From contig NZ_KB889897.1 of assembly GCF_000372805.1 (NCBI RefSeq), positions 62,001-126,000 of the forward strand: 64,000 nucleotides of DNA. The letters are read 5' to 3'. Of the stretch, positions 54,663 to 64,000 are shown piece by piece. The position numbers and the translations under genes are program-made. How positions within the stretch are numbered: the stretch's first letter is position 1; the number at the start of each line of letters is the position of its first letter. The notes below the pieces were generated by a model that made no database searches, was not told the DNA's origin, and saw nothing but the letters and a program-made list of their open reading frames with translations. This DNA comes from Marinobacter gelidimuriae. Lineage in GTDB: Bacteria > Pseudomonadota > Gammaproteobacteria > Pseudomonadales > Oleiphilaceae.

Positions 54663-54724
54663 TGTCATTTGAACTGGCCTTCCTTTAACATATACATAAA
54701 ATACCACTATTAACGGAGATCCTC

Positions 54725-55903
54725 ATGGCGATTCCGACACCATCCGCCGACGGCGCCAGTATCGGTCAGTTGTTCGGTTACCCTTTTCGCATTTTCTTCC
54801 TGTCTATGGCCCTGCTGGTTGTTGTTGTGTTGCCGGTATGGGTGCTCCAGGCAACAGGCACCCTACAACTGCCACTAGCCTTGCCCGGGGTGCTATGGCA
54901 CCAGCACGAAATGCTGTTCGGGTTCCTGACCGCCGCTATTGCGGGCTTTCTGCTAACGGCCGTGTGCACCTGGACCCAGACCGATCGAATTCATGGTCTG
55001 CGCCTGGTTCTATTATGGGGCGTATGGCTTGCTGGTCGGCTATTGCTGGCATTTGGCGGTGATCTTCCGGTTTGGCTGGTTCAGGGTGTGAACCTGGCCT
55101 TTCTGCCGTTAGTGATGCTCGATGCGGGCTGGCGTGTCTGGCACGCGCGGCAGAAACGCCAACTGATGATATTGGTGGTACTGGGCCTTTTATGGCTGAT
55201 GCAAATCGGCTTCGTTACCCGACTTGATCCGGTTTACAGCTACGGTGCGCTGCTGATGGGCCTGGCCCTGATCAGCATTGTTGGCGGGCGTATCACGCCG
55301 GCCTTCACCAGCGGTTATCTGGGCCGCCAGGGACTGAGCCCTACGCTGGTGAAAAATTCAGCCAAACTGGATATGGCCAGCGTATTTGCGATGATTGTGC
55401 TGCTGGCAACGCTGGTGAGCGGCTGGCGCACCCTTGCTGGCGTGATGGCCATCGTTGCTGCTGGCATTATGCTGGTGCGGCTGTACCACTGGAAAGGTTG
55501 GCTGACCCGTAAAGAACCGCTGTTGTGGGTTTTACACCTGTCAATTCTATGGGTGCCGGTGGCGCTAGCTCTTCTGGCCGGGCACTTGCTGGCCGGCTGG
55601 CCTTCAAACGCCTGGGCCCACGCTGCGGGCGCTGGCGCCATTGGCTGCCTGATATTTGGGGTTATAGCACGGGTAACCCTGGGCCACACCGGCCGGCCGC
55701 TGGTGCTGCCACGGGGCATGGTAACCGCCTTTGTATTGATCCAGCTGGCCGCGGTGGCACGGGTGCTGACTGCCTTCAATATTCTGGGCTGGCACGCCGG
55801 TATTGGCGTCAGCACTCTGCTATGGTTGATCGCCTTTGGTGTCTTTCTGTGGCGCTACGCCCACATGTTGGCTAGCCCACGGCCAGACGGTAAAATCGGG
55901 TAA
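54725..55903 (+). CDS. nnrS: NnrS-family heme-copper membrane protein (copy 2)
   Basis: 392 residues, twelve helices. LWHQHEMLFGFLTAAIAGF (about residues 57-75) is the NnrS histidine motif and IVGGRITPAFTSGYL the mid-protein motif. It is only distantly similar to copy 1 at 13932 but has the same length and layout. The ATG follows GGAG. It may protect against NO or serve another heme-copper role. It stands alone. Confidence 0.9.
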   Translation: MAIPTPSADGASIGQLFGYPFRIFFLSMALLVVVVLPVWVLQATGTLQLPLALPGVLWHQHEMLFGFLTAAIAGFLLTAVCTWTQTDRIHGLRLVLLWGVWLAGRLLLAFGGDLPVWLVQGVNLAFLPLVMLDAGWRVWHARQKRQLMILVVLGLLWLMQIGFVTRLDPVYSYGALLMGLALISIVGGRITPAFTSGYLGRQGLSPTLVKNSAKLDMASVFAMIVLLATLVSGWRTLAGVMAIVAAGIMLVRLYHWKGWLTRKEPLLWVLHLSILWVPVALALLAGHLLAGWPSNAWAHAAGAGAIGCLIFGVIARVTLGHTGRPLVLPRGMVTAFVLIQLAAVARVLTAFNILGWHAGIGVSTLLWLIAFGVFLWRYAHMLASPRPDGKIG

Positions 55904-56005
55904 ACATTGCGCAAATTTTGTAATTATCCACTAATGGTCAATAGCATCAGGCGAATTTCGAGCTAGAGTTACGGAAAATCATCTTGTGAAAGAGACATCG
56001 GCACT

Positions 56006-56518
56006 ATGGATTCCAACACGTTTAGCAAACAAGACCTGATCGACTGCGGTCACGGTGAATTGTTCAAGGGCGCTGGCATGCGCCTGCCCATTGATGAAAT
56101 GCTGATGTTCGACCGCATCACCCACATTGGGAGCGAAGGCGGGCTTTACGGCAAAGGCGGCCTGACCGCAGAGCTGGATATCAACCCGGACCTGTGGTTC
56201 TTCAAGGTGCACTTCGACAGCGATCCGGTTATGCCGGGCTGCCTGGGCCTTGACGCCATGTGGCAGCTGCTCGGTTTCTACCTGGCATGGACCGGTGGCC
56301 AGGGCAAAGGTCGCGCGCTGGGTTCCGGTGACGTGAAATTCTTTGGCCAGGTTCTTCCTAATGCCAAAAAAGTCACTTACCATCTTGATTTCAAACGTCT
56401 TATAAAGCGCAAGCTAACCATGGCTATCGCCGATGGCCGCATGAAAGTGGACGGTAAGGAAATTTATACGGCCAAAGACCTACGGGTAGGCCTGTTCACC
56501 TCCACCGACAATTTTTAG
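56006..56518 (+). CDS. fabA: 3-hydroxydecanoyl-ACP dehydratase/isomerase FabA
   Basis: 170 residues. It dehydrates 3-hydroxydecanoyl-ACP and isomerises trans-2 to cis-3 decenoyl-ACP, the branch to unsaturated fatty acids. The catalytic histidine is in [20 protein letters not shown] (His69), with Asp83 at the end of that run. The length is standard for FabA. It is followed after 11 bases by fabB, the usual fabAB operon of gammaproteobacteria. Confidence 0.97.
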   Translation: MDSNTFSKQDLIDCGHGELFKGAGMRLPIDEMLMFDRITHIGSEGGLYGKGGLTAELDINPDLWFFKVHFDSDPVMPGCLGLDAMWQLLGFYLAWTGGQGKGRALGSGDVKFFGQVLPNAKKVTYHLDFKRLIKRKLTMAIADGRMKVDGKEIYTAKDLRVGLFTSTDNF

Positions 56519-56529
56519 GAGTGACTGAC

Positions 56530-57741
56530 ATGCGTCGCGTTGTAATCACCGGGATGGGCATTGTGTCCAGCCTTGGAACCGACATAAAGGCTGTAACCAA
56601 ATCACTGCGGGACGTGAAGTCCGGTATCGGCTTCAGCGAAGAAGCCCGCGATAACGGCCTACGTAGCCAGATTTGCGGTCAGATCAACCTGAATCTTCCA
56701 GAATTGATTGACCGCAAACTGTGGCGCTTTATGTGCCCGGCTTCCGGCTACACCCACCTGTCTACGGTAGAAGCCCTGGCCCAGTCTGGCCTGACCGACG
56801 AGCAGATCCGCGCCAACACCACCGGCGCCATTTTCGGCACCGGCGGCGCATCTACCGTGGAGCTGATGGACGCCATCGACACCCATCGTACAAAAGGCAT
56901 TCGCCGGGTGGGTCCTTACCGGGTGCCACGCACCATGGGCAGCTCTATCAATGCCAGCATTTCCACGGCGTTCGGCATCACCGGTGTTAACTACGGCATT
57001 ACGTCGGCCTGTGCTACCAGTACCCACGCGGTTGGCCACGCTGCAGACTTGATTGCTATGGGCCGCCAGGACGTCATGCTGGCGGGCGGTGGCGACGACA
57101 TCCACTGGAGCCTGAGCATGTTGTTCGACGCCATGGGCGCGCTGTCCACCAAGTACAACGACACCCCGGAGAAAGCGTCGCGCACCTACGATGCTAACCG
57201 TGACGGTTTCGTGATTTCTGGCGGCGGCGGCACCCTGGTGCTGGAAGCTCTGGAACACGCACAAGCCCGCGGCGCCAACATTCTGGCGGAAATCGTCGGC
57301 TTTGGCGCAACCTCTGATGGCGCCGATATGGTCGCCCCCAGCGGCGAGGGTGCAGTACGCTGCATGCAGCAGGCGATGAAAAACATCGACGGCGAAATCA
57401 GCTACATCAACACCCACGGCACCAGCACACCGGCCGGCGACATCACCGAGCTGAAAGCTATCAAGCAGGCCTTCGGTGACCGCATTCCGCCGCTGAGTTC
57501 TACCAAAGCACTGAGCGGCCACGCTCTGGGCGCGGCAGGCGTGCACGAAGCCATTTACAGCCTGATCATGCAACGTGAAAACTTCATTTGCCCATCAGCC
57601 AACATCGAAAATCTGGATGAAGGCGCAGAAGGTTACCCGGTCGTGCGCGAAGTGCGCGAAAACCAGAACCTGGAATATGTGATGAGCAACAGTTTCGGCT
57701 TTGGCGGCACCAACGGCAGCCTGGTGTTTAAAAAGTTCTAA
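56530..57741 (+). CDS. fabB: 3-oxoacyl-ACP synthase I FabB
   Basis: 403 residues from the ATG at 56530 (AGGAG eight bases upstream, overlapping the fabA stop); a GTG at 56521 is a less likely start. Condensing-enzyme triad: Cys161 in [12 protein letters not shown], the histidines in [12 protein letters not shown] and in [13 protein letters not shown]. It elongates cis-unsaturated acyl-ACP after FabA. The operon has no regulator binding site I can see upstream. Confidence 0.97.
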   Translation: MRRVVITGMGIVSSLGTDIKAVTKSLRDVKSGIGFSEEARDNGLRSQICGQINLNLPELIDRKLWRFMCPASGYTHLSTVEALAQSGLTDEQIRANTTGAIFGTGGASTVELMDAIDTHRTKGIRRVGPYRVPRTMGSSINASISTAFGITGVNYGITSACATSTHAVGHAADLIAMGRQDVMLAGGGDDIHWSLSMLFDAMGALSTKYNDTPEKASRTYDANRDGFVISGGGGTLVLEALEHAQARGANILAEIVGFGATSDGADMVAPSGEGAVRCMQQAMKNIDGEISYINTHGTSTPAGDITELKAIKQAFGDRIPPLSSTKALSGHALGAAGVHEAIYSLIMQRENFICPSANIENLDEGAEGYPVVREVRENQNLEYVMSNSFGFGGTNGSLVFKKF

Positions 57742-57748
57742 GCTCGAT

Positions 57749-58102
57749 TCAGGAAAACCTGACCGAGCGGTATTCAGCCGGCGACGAGCCCATCCAGCGC
57801 TTGAACGCCCGACTGAATGCACTCAGTTCTGAAAACCCAAGCTGTTCGGCAATTTCTACCAGCGGCTTGGTTTTATCCTGCATGTAAGCCAGCGCCTGCT
57901 TGCGGCGAACGTCCTCCAATATACGCGCGAAAGTTAGCCCTTCCGCTCGCAGCTTTTTGTGCAAGGTATAGCGGCTCATGTGCAGCTGTGACGCCACCAC
58001 CTCTACACCTACCTTTCCTCTGGCCAGCTGGCCGTCAATTAAAACACGCACGCGGATACTCAGAGATGCCCGCGCAGCCTGCTGCTGCCCGTTTACAGCC
58101 AT
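57749..58102 (-). CDS. MarA-sized AraC-family regulator (DNA-binding domain only)
   Basis: 117 residues, nearly all a double helix-turn-helix AraC domain: ASQLHMSRYTLHKKLRAEGL (first HTH) and IAEQLGFSELSAFSRAFKRW (second HTH), ending with SSPAEYR. The ATG has a strong GGGAGGGG six bases upstream and an in-frame stop before it, so it is a true short protein and not the tail of a broken gene. Length and layout are like MarA/SoxS, which act without an effector domain. The target is unknown. Confidence 0.85.
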   Translation of the reverse strand: MAVNGQQQAARASLSIRVRVLIDGQLARGKVGVEVVASQLHMSRYTLHKKLRAEGLTFARILEDVRRKQALAYMQDKTKPLVEIAEQLGFSELSAFSRAFKRWMGSSPAEYRSVRFS

Positions 58103-58318
58103 GAAACCCCTCCCGACTCAGAATTTATTGTCATCTTTTAAAAAATTCGGTGGTGAAAGATAAACCATCAAAGCATTCAGCGTACAGATGTTAGCTGAAA
58201 TTAATCCATAATACCCTTGAGCGAGGTCAACTGACATTCCGATTGGCTCGGGCACAATAGCGCGCTCGCGACTCTTGATAAGCGCCCTATCCTCAACATA
58301 CTCATCCCGGAGCCCGTT

Positions 58319-59659
58319 ATGAATACCCCGGAACTGCTTGCGCCTGCCGGCACCCCCGAGCACCTTGAAACCGCCTTTGCCTATGGCGCCGATGCGGTTT
58401 ATGCCGGCCAGCCCCGCTATTCCCTGCGGGTTCGCAACAACAGTTTCAAGAACGCAGCCGCCCTGGGCGCTGGTATCGAGCGCGCTCACAATTTGGGCAA
58501 GCAGTTCTATCTGGTCTCTAACATTGCACCCCACAATGACAAGGTTCGCTCCTATCTGAAAGATCTGGCGCCGGTACTGGAGCAACAACCCGATGCGCTT
58601 ATCATGTCCGACCCGGGTTTAATCATGCTGGTAAAAAAGCAGTGGCCAGACCAGCCCATACACCTGTCTGTTCAGGCCAACGCGGTAAACTGGGCAACAG
58701 TAGAATTCTGGCGCAGCCAGGGCATCAGCCGGGTAATTCTGTCACGGGAACTGGCACTGAACGAAATTCGCGAGATCCGCGAGCGGGTGCCGCAGATGGA
58801 ACTGGAAGTGTTTGTACACGGCGCTCTGTGCATGGCTTACTCCGGCCGCTGCCTGCTGTCGGGCTATATGAACCACCGCGATGCCAACCAGGGCGCCTGC
58901 ACCAACGCCTGTCGTTGGAACTACAAACCGGTGGCACACAGCCACGATCAGACCGGCGACCTGATCGCCCGCTCTTCTGACAGTCCTGTGCAGGAAGCTG
59001 AACCCAGGGAGATAGAACCCAAGGAAATTCTGCTGGAAGAACCCAACCGTCCCGGCAGCTTAATTCCCGCTTATGAGGACGAACACGGCACCTACATCAT
59101 GAATTCCCGCGACCTGCGCGCGGTGCAGCACGTAGCCGCCCTGTGCGAAATGGGCGTGCACTCACTGAAAATTGAAGGCCGCACCAAAAGCACCTACTAC
59201 GTAGCACGCACTACCCAGGCCTACCGCCGGGCCATTGACGAAGCTGTGCAAGGCAAGCCTTTTGACATGAGCCTGATGGACGAGCTCGAAGCTCTATCGA
59301 ACCGCGGTTACACCGAAGGGTTCCTGCGCCGCCACCTGCCCCAGGAATATCAGAGCTACGAGCGGGGTTCATCCTATCTCGGCAGCCAGCAGGTGGTGGG
59401 CGCCATCGCCGACGCCAACGACCAGTGGCTTACCATCACCGTAAAAAACAAATTCTCCATCGGTGACCCGCTGGAACTGGTCACCCCCAGCGGCAACCTG
59501 CGATTCACCCTGCCTGCTATGGAAAATCTGAACGGCGGCGCCGTGGATTGCGCCCCCGGCAGCGGCCACATTGTACGTATTCCTGTGCCTCCAAACGCTC
59601 CGGCGCAGCTTGTTCACAGCTACCTGACACGCATCCTACCGAATGGCACACAAAGCTAA
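58319..59659 (+). CDS. trhP: U32-family tRNA uridine hydroxylase TrhP (YegQ)
   Basis: 446 residues. With prephenate, TrhP makes 5-hydroxyuridine at position 34 of certain tRNAs. N-terminal LLAPAGTPEHLETAFAYGAD and EVFVHGALCMAYSGRC, then a cysteine set (CMAYSGRCLLSGY, GACTNACRW) for the 4Fe-4S site. The insert at about residues 215-250 (DSPVQEAEPREIEPKEI) is acidic. The older name is peptidase U32. It is unrelated in function to neighbours. Confidence 0.93.
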   Translation: MNTPELLAPAGTPEHLETAFAYGADAVYAGQPRYSLRVRNNSFKNAAALGAGIERAHNLGKQFYLVSNIAPHNDKVRSYLKDLAPVLEQQPDALIMSDPGLIMLVKKQWPDQPIHLSVQANAVNWATVEFWRSQGISRVILSRELALNEIREIRERVPQMELEVFVHGALCMAYSGRCLLSGYMNHRDANQGACTNACRWNYKPVAHSHDQTGDLIARSSDSPVQEAEPREIEPKEILLEEPNRPGSLIPAYEDEHGTYIMNSRDLRAVQHVAALCEMGVHSLKIEGRTKSTYYVARTTQAYRRAIDEAVQGKPFDMSLMDELEALSNRGYTEGFLRRHLPQEYQSYERGSSYLGSQQVVGAIADANDQWLTITVKNKFSIGDPLELVTPSGNLRFTLPAMENLNGGAVDCAPGSGHIVRIPVPPNAPAQLVHSYLTRILPNGTQS

Positions 59660-59700
59660 ACTGCACGTATAATAACGCTTACTGACCATAACCCAGACGC

Positions 59701-59725
59701 GCAAACCGCTTTAAAAGTAGTTTGC
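59701..59725. repeat. Inverted repeat downstream of trhP
   Basis: GCAAAC...GTTTGC with inner CTTT/AAAG arms. It could be a weak terminator for trhP. Confidence 0.4.
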
Positions 59726-59750
59726 AGTTTAATGCGGCTTCCTCGATTTA

Positions 59751-59783
59751 ATACCTGACTAAATTACTCTGGTATTGTACAAT
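59751..59783 (+). promoter_or_regulatory. suf promoter with IscR type 1 site
   Basis: Bases 59751-59775 fit the 25-bp IscR type 1 consensus in 23 positions (outer ATA/TAT, CTGACT and CTCTGG blocks). The site overlaps a -35 (CTGACT, 59755-59760) with a -10 TACAAT at 59778-59783, 17 bp apart. Repression by [2Fe-2S]-IscR of the suf operon would follow. No iscR gene is adjacent. Confidence 0.75.
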
Positions 59784-59881
59784 CAGTGTCAACAAGCAAC
59801 AGATCAGCCCAGCAACCTCTGCGATTGCTGGCAAATTAAAGGGCGTCACAGCCCACGATAAAAGAACACGGAGCGACGATC

Positions 59882-61330
59882 ATGGCGACCACAGACAAAG
59901 AGGTAAGAGAACTCATCAAACGGGATTACGAACACGGGTTCGTGACCGAGATTGAGTCAGACACCTTTGAGCCGGGCCTCAATGAAGACGTCATTCGCCG
60001 TCTTTCTGAACTCAAGCAAGAACCCGAATTCATGCTGGAGTGGCGCCTGAAAGCCTATCGTCGCTGGCTCGAAATGGAAGAGCCTGACTGGGCTCACGTT
60101 GATTACCCAAAGGTAAAATACAACGAGATTTCCTATTACTCCGCGCCCAAACGCCCGGAAGATATGCCCCAGAGCCTCGACGAAGTCGATCCTGAGCTGC
60201 TGCGCACCTACGAAAAACTGGGCATTCCGCTGCACGAACGTGCCAAACTGGCGGGCGTTGCAGTAGATGCAGTCTTCGACTCTGTCTCTGTCGTCACCAC
60301 CTTCAAAGAGCCACTGGAAAAAGCCGGTGTTATCTTCTGCCCGATTTCAGAAGCGGTTCAGAAATATCCAGAACTGGTGGAAAAGTATCTGGGCAGCGTG
60401 GTTCCCGCCGCTGACAACTACTTCGCCGCGCTGAATTCCGCGGTATTCTCCGACGGCTCCTTTGTGTACATCCCCAAAGGTGTGCGCTGCCCGATGGAAT
60501 TGTCGACCTATTTCCGCATCAACGCAGCCAACACCGGCCAGTTCGAACGTACCCTGATTATCGCCGACGAAGGCAGTTACGTCAGCTATCTGGAAGGCTG
60601 TACCGCGCCCATGCGCGATGAAAATCAGCTGCACGCTGCAGTCGTCGAACTGGTGCTACTAAAAGATGCCCAGATCAAATACTCCACGGTACAGAACTGG
60701 TACCCGGGCGATGAAAATGGCAAAGGCGGCATCTACAACTTTGTCACCAAACGCGCCGCCTGCATCGGTGACAACTCCAAAGTATCCTGGACCCAGGTCG
60801 AAACCGGCTCAGCCGTCACCTGGAAGTACCCCAGCTGCATACTGCGTGGCGACAACAGCGTAGGTGAATTTTACTCAGTTGCGCTAACCCACAACTATCA
60901 GCAAGCCGACACCGGCACAAAAATGATTCACCTGGGCAAAAACACCCGAAGCACGGTGATTTCCAAGGGTATCTCTGCCGGTCGCAGCTCAAACAGCTAC
61001 CGCGGCCTGATCAAGTTCAACCCGGGAGCAGAAGGCGCACGAAACTTTACCCAGTGCGACTCCCTATTGATTGGTGACCGCTGCGGCGCCCACACCTTCC
61101 CGTACATAGAAAGTAAGAATAAGTCGGCCATCGTGGAACACGAGGCAACCACCTCAAAAGTCAGCGACGAACAGATGTTCCTGTGCCGCCAGCGCGGTAT
61201 CAACCCGGAACAGGCCGTATCCATGATCGTTAACGGCTTCTGTAAAGAAGTCTTCAAAGAGCTGCCGATGGAGTTTGCGGTAGAAGCCGGCAAACTGCTG
61301 GAAGTCAGCCTGGAAGGCTCGGTTGGTTAA
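59882..61330 (+). CDS. sufB: Fe-S cluster assembly scaffold protein SufB
   Basis: 482 residues. It forms the SufBC2D scaffold on which Fe-S clusters are built. SufB-type beta-helix core, with [35 protein letters not shown], and [20 protein letters not shown] near the C-terminus, holding the conserved cysteine. First gene of sufBCDS; sufC starts 63 bases later. The start is ATG at 59882 after ACGGAGCGACG. Confidence 0.97.
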   Translation: MATTDKEVRELIKRDYEHGFVTEIESDTFEPGLNEDVIRRLSELKQEPEFMLEWRLKAYRRWLEMEEPDWAHVDYPKVKYNEISYYSAPKRPEDMPQSLDEVDPELLRTYEKLGIPLHERAKLAGVAVDAVFDSVSVVTTFKEPLEKAGVIFCPISEAVQKYPELVEKYLGSVVPAADNYFAALNSAVFSDGSFVYIPKGVRCPMELSTYFRINAANTGQFERTLIIADEGSYVSYLEGCTAPMRDENQLHAAVVELVLLKDAQIKYSTVQNWYPGDENGKGGIYNFVTKRAACIGDNSKVSWTQVETGSAVTWKYPSCILRGDNSVGEFYSVALTHNYQQADTGTKMIHLGKNTRSTVISKGISAGRSSNSYRGLIKFNPGAEGARNFTQCDSLLIGDRCGAHTFPYIESKNKSAIVEHEATTSKVSDEQMFLCRQRGINPEQAVSMIVNGFCKEVFKELPMEFAVEAGKLLEVSLEGSVG

Positions 61331-61393
61331 GCTTTATAGAAGCCCAAAATTTGATTAAAACGAATTCAAAAGCTTAAAAGAGAGAAATCACAC

Positions 61394-62158
61394 ATGCTGA
61401 GCATCAAAAACCTGCACGCCTCCGTTGAAGGCAAACAGATTCTCAAAGGCATCAACCTGGAAATAAAAGCCGGCGAAGTTCACGCCATCATGGGCCCCAA
61501 CGGCTCCGGCAAAAGTACCCTGTCGCAGGTGTTGGCAGGCAATGAAACATTTGAAGTCACCGAAGGCGACGTTACCCTCAACGGCGACAACCTGCTTGAA
61601 CTGCCCACCGAAGCGCGTGCCCGCGAAGGCGTTTTTCTGGCGTTCCAATACCCGGTTGAAATTCCCGGCGTCAGCAACCTGCAATTCCTGCGCACCGCCG
61701 TCAACGCCATGCGCAAGCACCAGGGCAAAGACGACATGAACGCCGCTGAATTCATGAAGCTGGCTAAAGAGGTCTCCAAACAGGTCGACCTGGACCCCGC
61801 GTTTCTCAAACGCGGCGTGAACGAAGGCTTCTCTGGCGGCGAAAAGAAGCGTAACGAAATCATGCAGGCGTTGCTGCTGCAGCCAAAGCTCGCCATTCTT
61901 GACGAAACTGACTCCGGCCTGGATATAGACGCCCTGAAAGTGGTTTCCGACGGCGTGAACGCCTTACGTGCACCCGATCGCGCCATTCTGATGATTACCC
62001 ATTATCAGCGCCTGCTGGACCACATAGTTCCAGATTACGTACACGTATTGGTCGATGGTAAAATCATCAAATCAGGCGGCCGCGAACTGGCCCTGGAACT
62101 AGAAGCGAAAGGCTACGGCTGGCTCGGCGTTAAAGATAACACAACTGCCAGCCACTAA
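61394..62158 (+). CDS. sufC: Fe-S assembly ATPase SufC
   Basis: 254 residues, ABC-type ATPase that drives conformational change of SufB-SufD. Walker A GPNGSGKS (about residues 34-41), signature FSGGEKKRNEI and Walker B LAILDETDSGLD, all in the SufC wording. Between sufB and sufD, 15 bases ahead of sufD. Confidence 0.97.
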   Translation: MLSIKNLHASVEGKQILKGINLEIKAGEVHAIMGPNGSGKSTLSQVLAGNETFEVTEGDVTLNGDNLLELPTEARAREGVFLAFQYPVEIPGVSNLQFLRTAVNAMRKHQGKDDMNAAEFMKLAKEVSKQVDLDPAFLKRGVNEGFSGGEKKRNEIMQALLLQPKLAILDETDSGLDIDALKVVSDGVNALRAPDRAILMITHYQRLLDHIVPDYVHVLVDGKIIKSGGRELALELEAKGYGWLGVKDNTTASH

Positions 62159-62173
62159 TCGGGAGGTCGCGAC

Positions 62174-63475
62174 ATGAAATCTGCATCTACGCTTTCCAGC
62201 GCCTTTCTGCAATCGGCGGGTCAAGCTCTGCCCGAGCCACTGCTGGCGCTACGCGCTAACAGAGCCAGCGCTCTGACGGATTTGCTGCTGCCCACGCGAA
62301 AAACTGAAAACTGGAAGTACTCGGCCAAGCATCTGAAACTGACCGATGAAATGGCCAGCTCTTTGCCACTGAACGCCAGTGCCGGCGCCGAAGCCGACAT
62401 TCAGGGTTACACTGTGGTATTAGTGAACGGCGTTGTGCGCCCCGAAGCCAGCAACTACCCAGCGCTGGAAGGCCTTAGCATACAGCGCTTCAGTGATTTG
62501 AACGGCGATGACGCCGAGCTTGCCGCCGACCTGCTTGGCAAATCCATCAGCGATCAGCCAGCAAAACACGGTTCGATCAACCTGTCGTTGCTGAACGCTG
62601 CGCGCTTTGAAGACGGCCTGCTGATACAGCTGCAGCCAGGCACCGTGCTGAACCAACCGCTGCTTGTGATTCACCACACCAGCGCCAGCCACAGCGGATC
62701 TGCCTTTCCTTGTATTTTAGTAGCCGCAGGCAGCAACAGCCAGCTCACCCTGGTGGAAGACTATGTTTCCAGCGGCGAAAGCCCGGTGATGGTCAACACC
62801 GCCACCGAGTTCAGCTTGGGCGATGGCGCCAATATCACCAGTGTGCGCCTGAATACCGAAGGTCAGAATGTGCAGCACATGGGCACCACCGGTGTGCGCC
62901 AGCAGCGCAACTCGCGTTTTGCAAGCCACAGCGTTGGCTTTGGTGGCACCTTGCGCCGTCACGACCTGCATGTGCGCCTTGAAGGCGAAGGTGCCGAGTG
63001 CAAACTCAATGGCGTGGTGGTTACCCAGGGTACCCAGCATTACGACAATCACACCACCATCGAACACATTGCGGCCCACTGCAACAGCGAAGAAAGCTAT
63101 CGCAACATTGCAGCAGACAAATCCCACGCTATTTTTAACGGCCGTATACACATCCATCAGGATGCGCAAAAATCCAACGCCAACATGAGCAACAAAAATC
63201 TGCTGCTTACCAACGGTGCGGAAATTGACACCAAGCCAGAACTGGAAATTTACGCCGACGACGTAAAGTGCGCCCACGGCGCGACCATCGGCCAGCTTGA
63301 TAACGAATCCATATTTTATCTGGTGTCCCGTGGCCTTAGCCCCCGTGATGCAAAAGTTCTGCTGACCATGGCGTTTATCAATGAACTGGTGGCGCAGATT
63401 CCGGTGGAGCAGGTGCGTGACACCGCCAACACCGGTCTGAACCAGTTCTTCGACCAGGCATTCCAAGAGGTATAA
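62174..63475 (+). CDS. sufD: Fe-S assembly protein SufD
   Basis: 433 residues, the SufB paralog without the cluster-ligand cysteines. N-terminal RKTENWKYSAKHLKLTD is typical. The beta-helix core ends with KCAHGATIGQLDNESIFYLV and RGLSPRDAKVLL. It partners SufB and SufC. sufS starts six bases after its stop. Confidence 0.96.
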   Translation: MKSASTLSSAFLQSAGQALPEPLLALRANRASALTDLLLPTRKTENWKYSAKHLKLTDEMASSLPLNASAGAEADIQGYTVVLVNGVVRPEASNYPALEGLSIQRFSDLNGDDAELAADLLGKSISDQPAKHGSINLSLLNAARFEDGLLIQLQPGTVLNQPLLVIHHTSASHSGSAFPCILVAAGSNSQLTLVEDYVSSGESPVMVNTATEFSLGDGANITSVRLNTEGQNVQHMGTTGVRQQRNSRFASHSVGFGGTLRRHDLHVRLEGEGAECKLNGVVVTQGTQHYDNHTTIEHIAAHCNSEESYRNIAADKSHAIFNGRIHIHQDAQKSNANMSNKNLLLTNGAEIDTKPELEIYADDVKCAHGATIGQLDNESIFYLVSRGLSPRDAKVLLTMAFINELVAQIPVEQVRDTANTGLNQFFDQAFQEV

Positions 63476-63481
63476 CCGGTT

Positions 63482-64000
<519 letters not shown>

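Noticed and set aside
59701..59725. PsrA operator
   Set aside because: GCAAAC/GTTTGC arms are 13 bases apart, while PsrA sites need 2-4.

Overview
The window looks like a chromosome segment of a marine gammaproteobacterium with facultative denitrification, most likely Marinobacter or a close relative. This is inferred from the gene mix (nor/narK/nnrS genes, a large acyl-CoA catabolic block with TRAP transporters, fabA-fabB, trhP, sufBCDS) and was not checked by any search. I saw no rRNA, tRNA, CRISPR array, prophage or intact insertion sequence.

Region 1 (1-16.9 kb) is denitrification and respiratory support. It holds the 3' part of norB, a NapH-like polyferredoxin, norD and a 56-residue norE fragment on the plus strand. 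norQ and an unknown small membrane protein converge on them from the minus strand. Next come ctaG and a SCO-type copper chaperone, a universal stress protein with a BCCT transporter, a CDF metal exporter, an AEC permease, a Crp/Fnr-like regulator, a Yip1-like membrane protein, a 2-hydroxyacid dehydrogenase, nnrS and narK. FNR/DNR-like boxes and NarL-like 7-2-7 dyads lie in several promoter regions.

Region 2 (17-49 kb) is an acyl-CoA catabolism block. It contains a FadB-like enzyme, two thiolases, an acyl-CoA dehydrogenase and a nitronate monooxygenase; a thiolase-gcdH pair; a PimC/PimD-like dehydrogenase pair; a MaoC hydratase; two acyl-CoA ligases; an enoyl-CoA hydratase; and two complete TRAP transporters (TAXI type and DctPQM type). 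One eight-gene minus-strand operon (36.5-43.4 kb) encodes separately the kinase and dehydrogenase halves that are fused in eukaryotic ACAD10/ACAD11. It also carries a ligase, SDRs, a thioesterase and a SurE phosphatase, which suggests hydroxyacyl-CoA catabolism through a phosphorylated intermediate. Two genes in the block are broken: an IclR regulator with an in-frame stop and a class II aldolase remnant.

Region 3 (49-56 kb) has a nitroreductase, cysQ ending in a palindromic repeat, a NarK-family transporter, a universal stress protein under an FNR-like box, an internally deleted NarK-like protein, a SirB-like protein and a second nnrS.

Region 4 (56-64 kb) is housekeeping: fabA-fabB, a MarA-sized AraC regulator, trhP and the sufBCDS operon behind a good IscR type 1 site. 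sufS runs off the end of the window.
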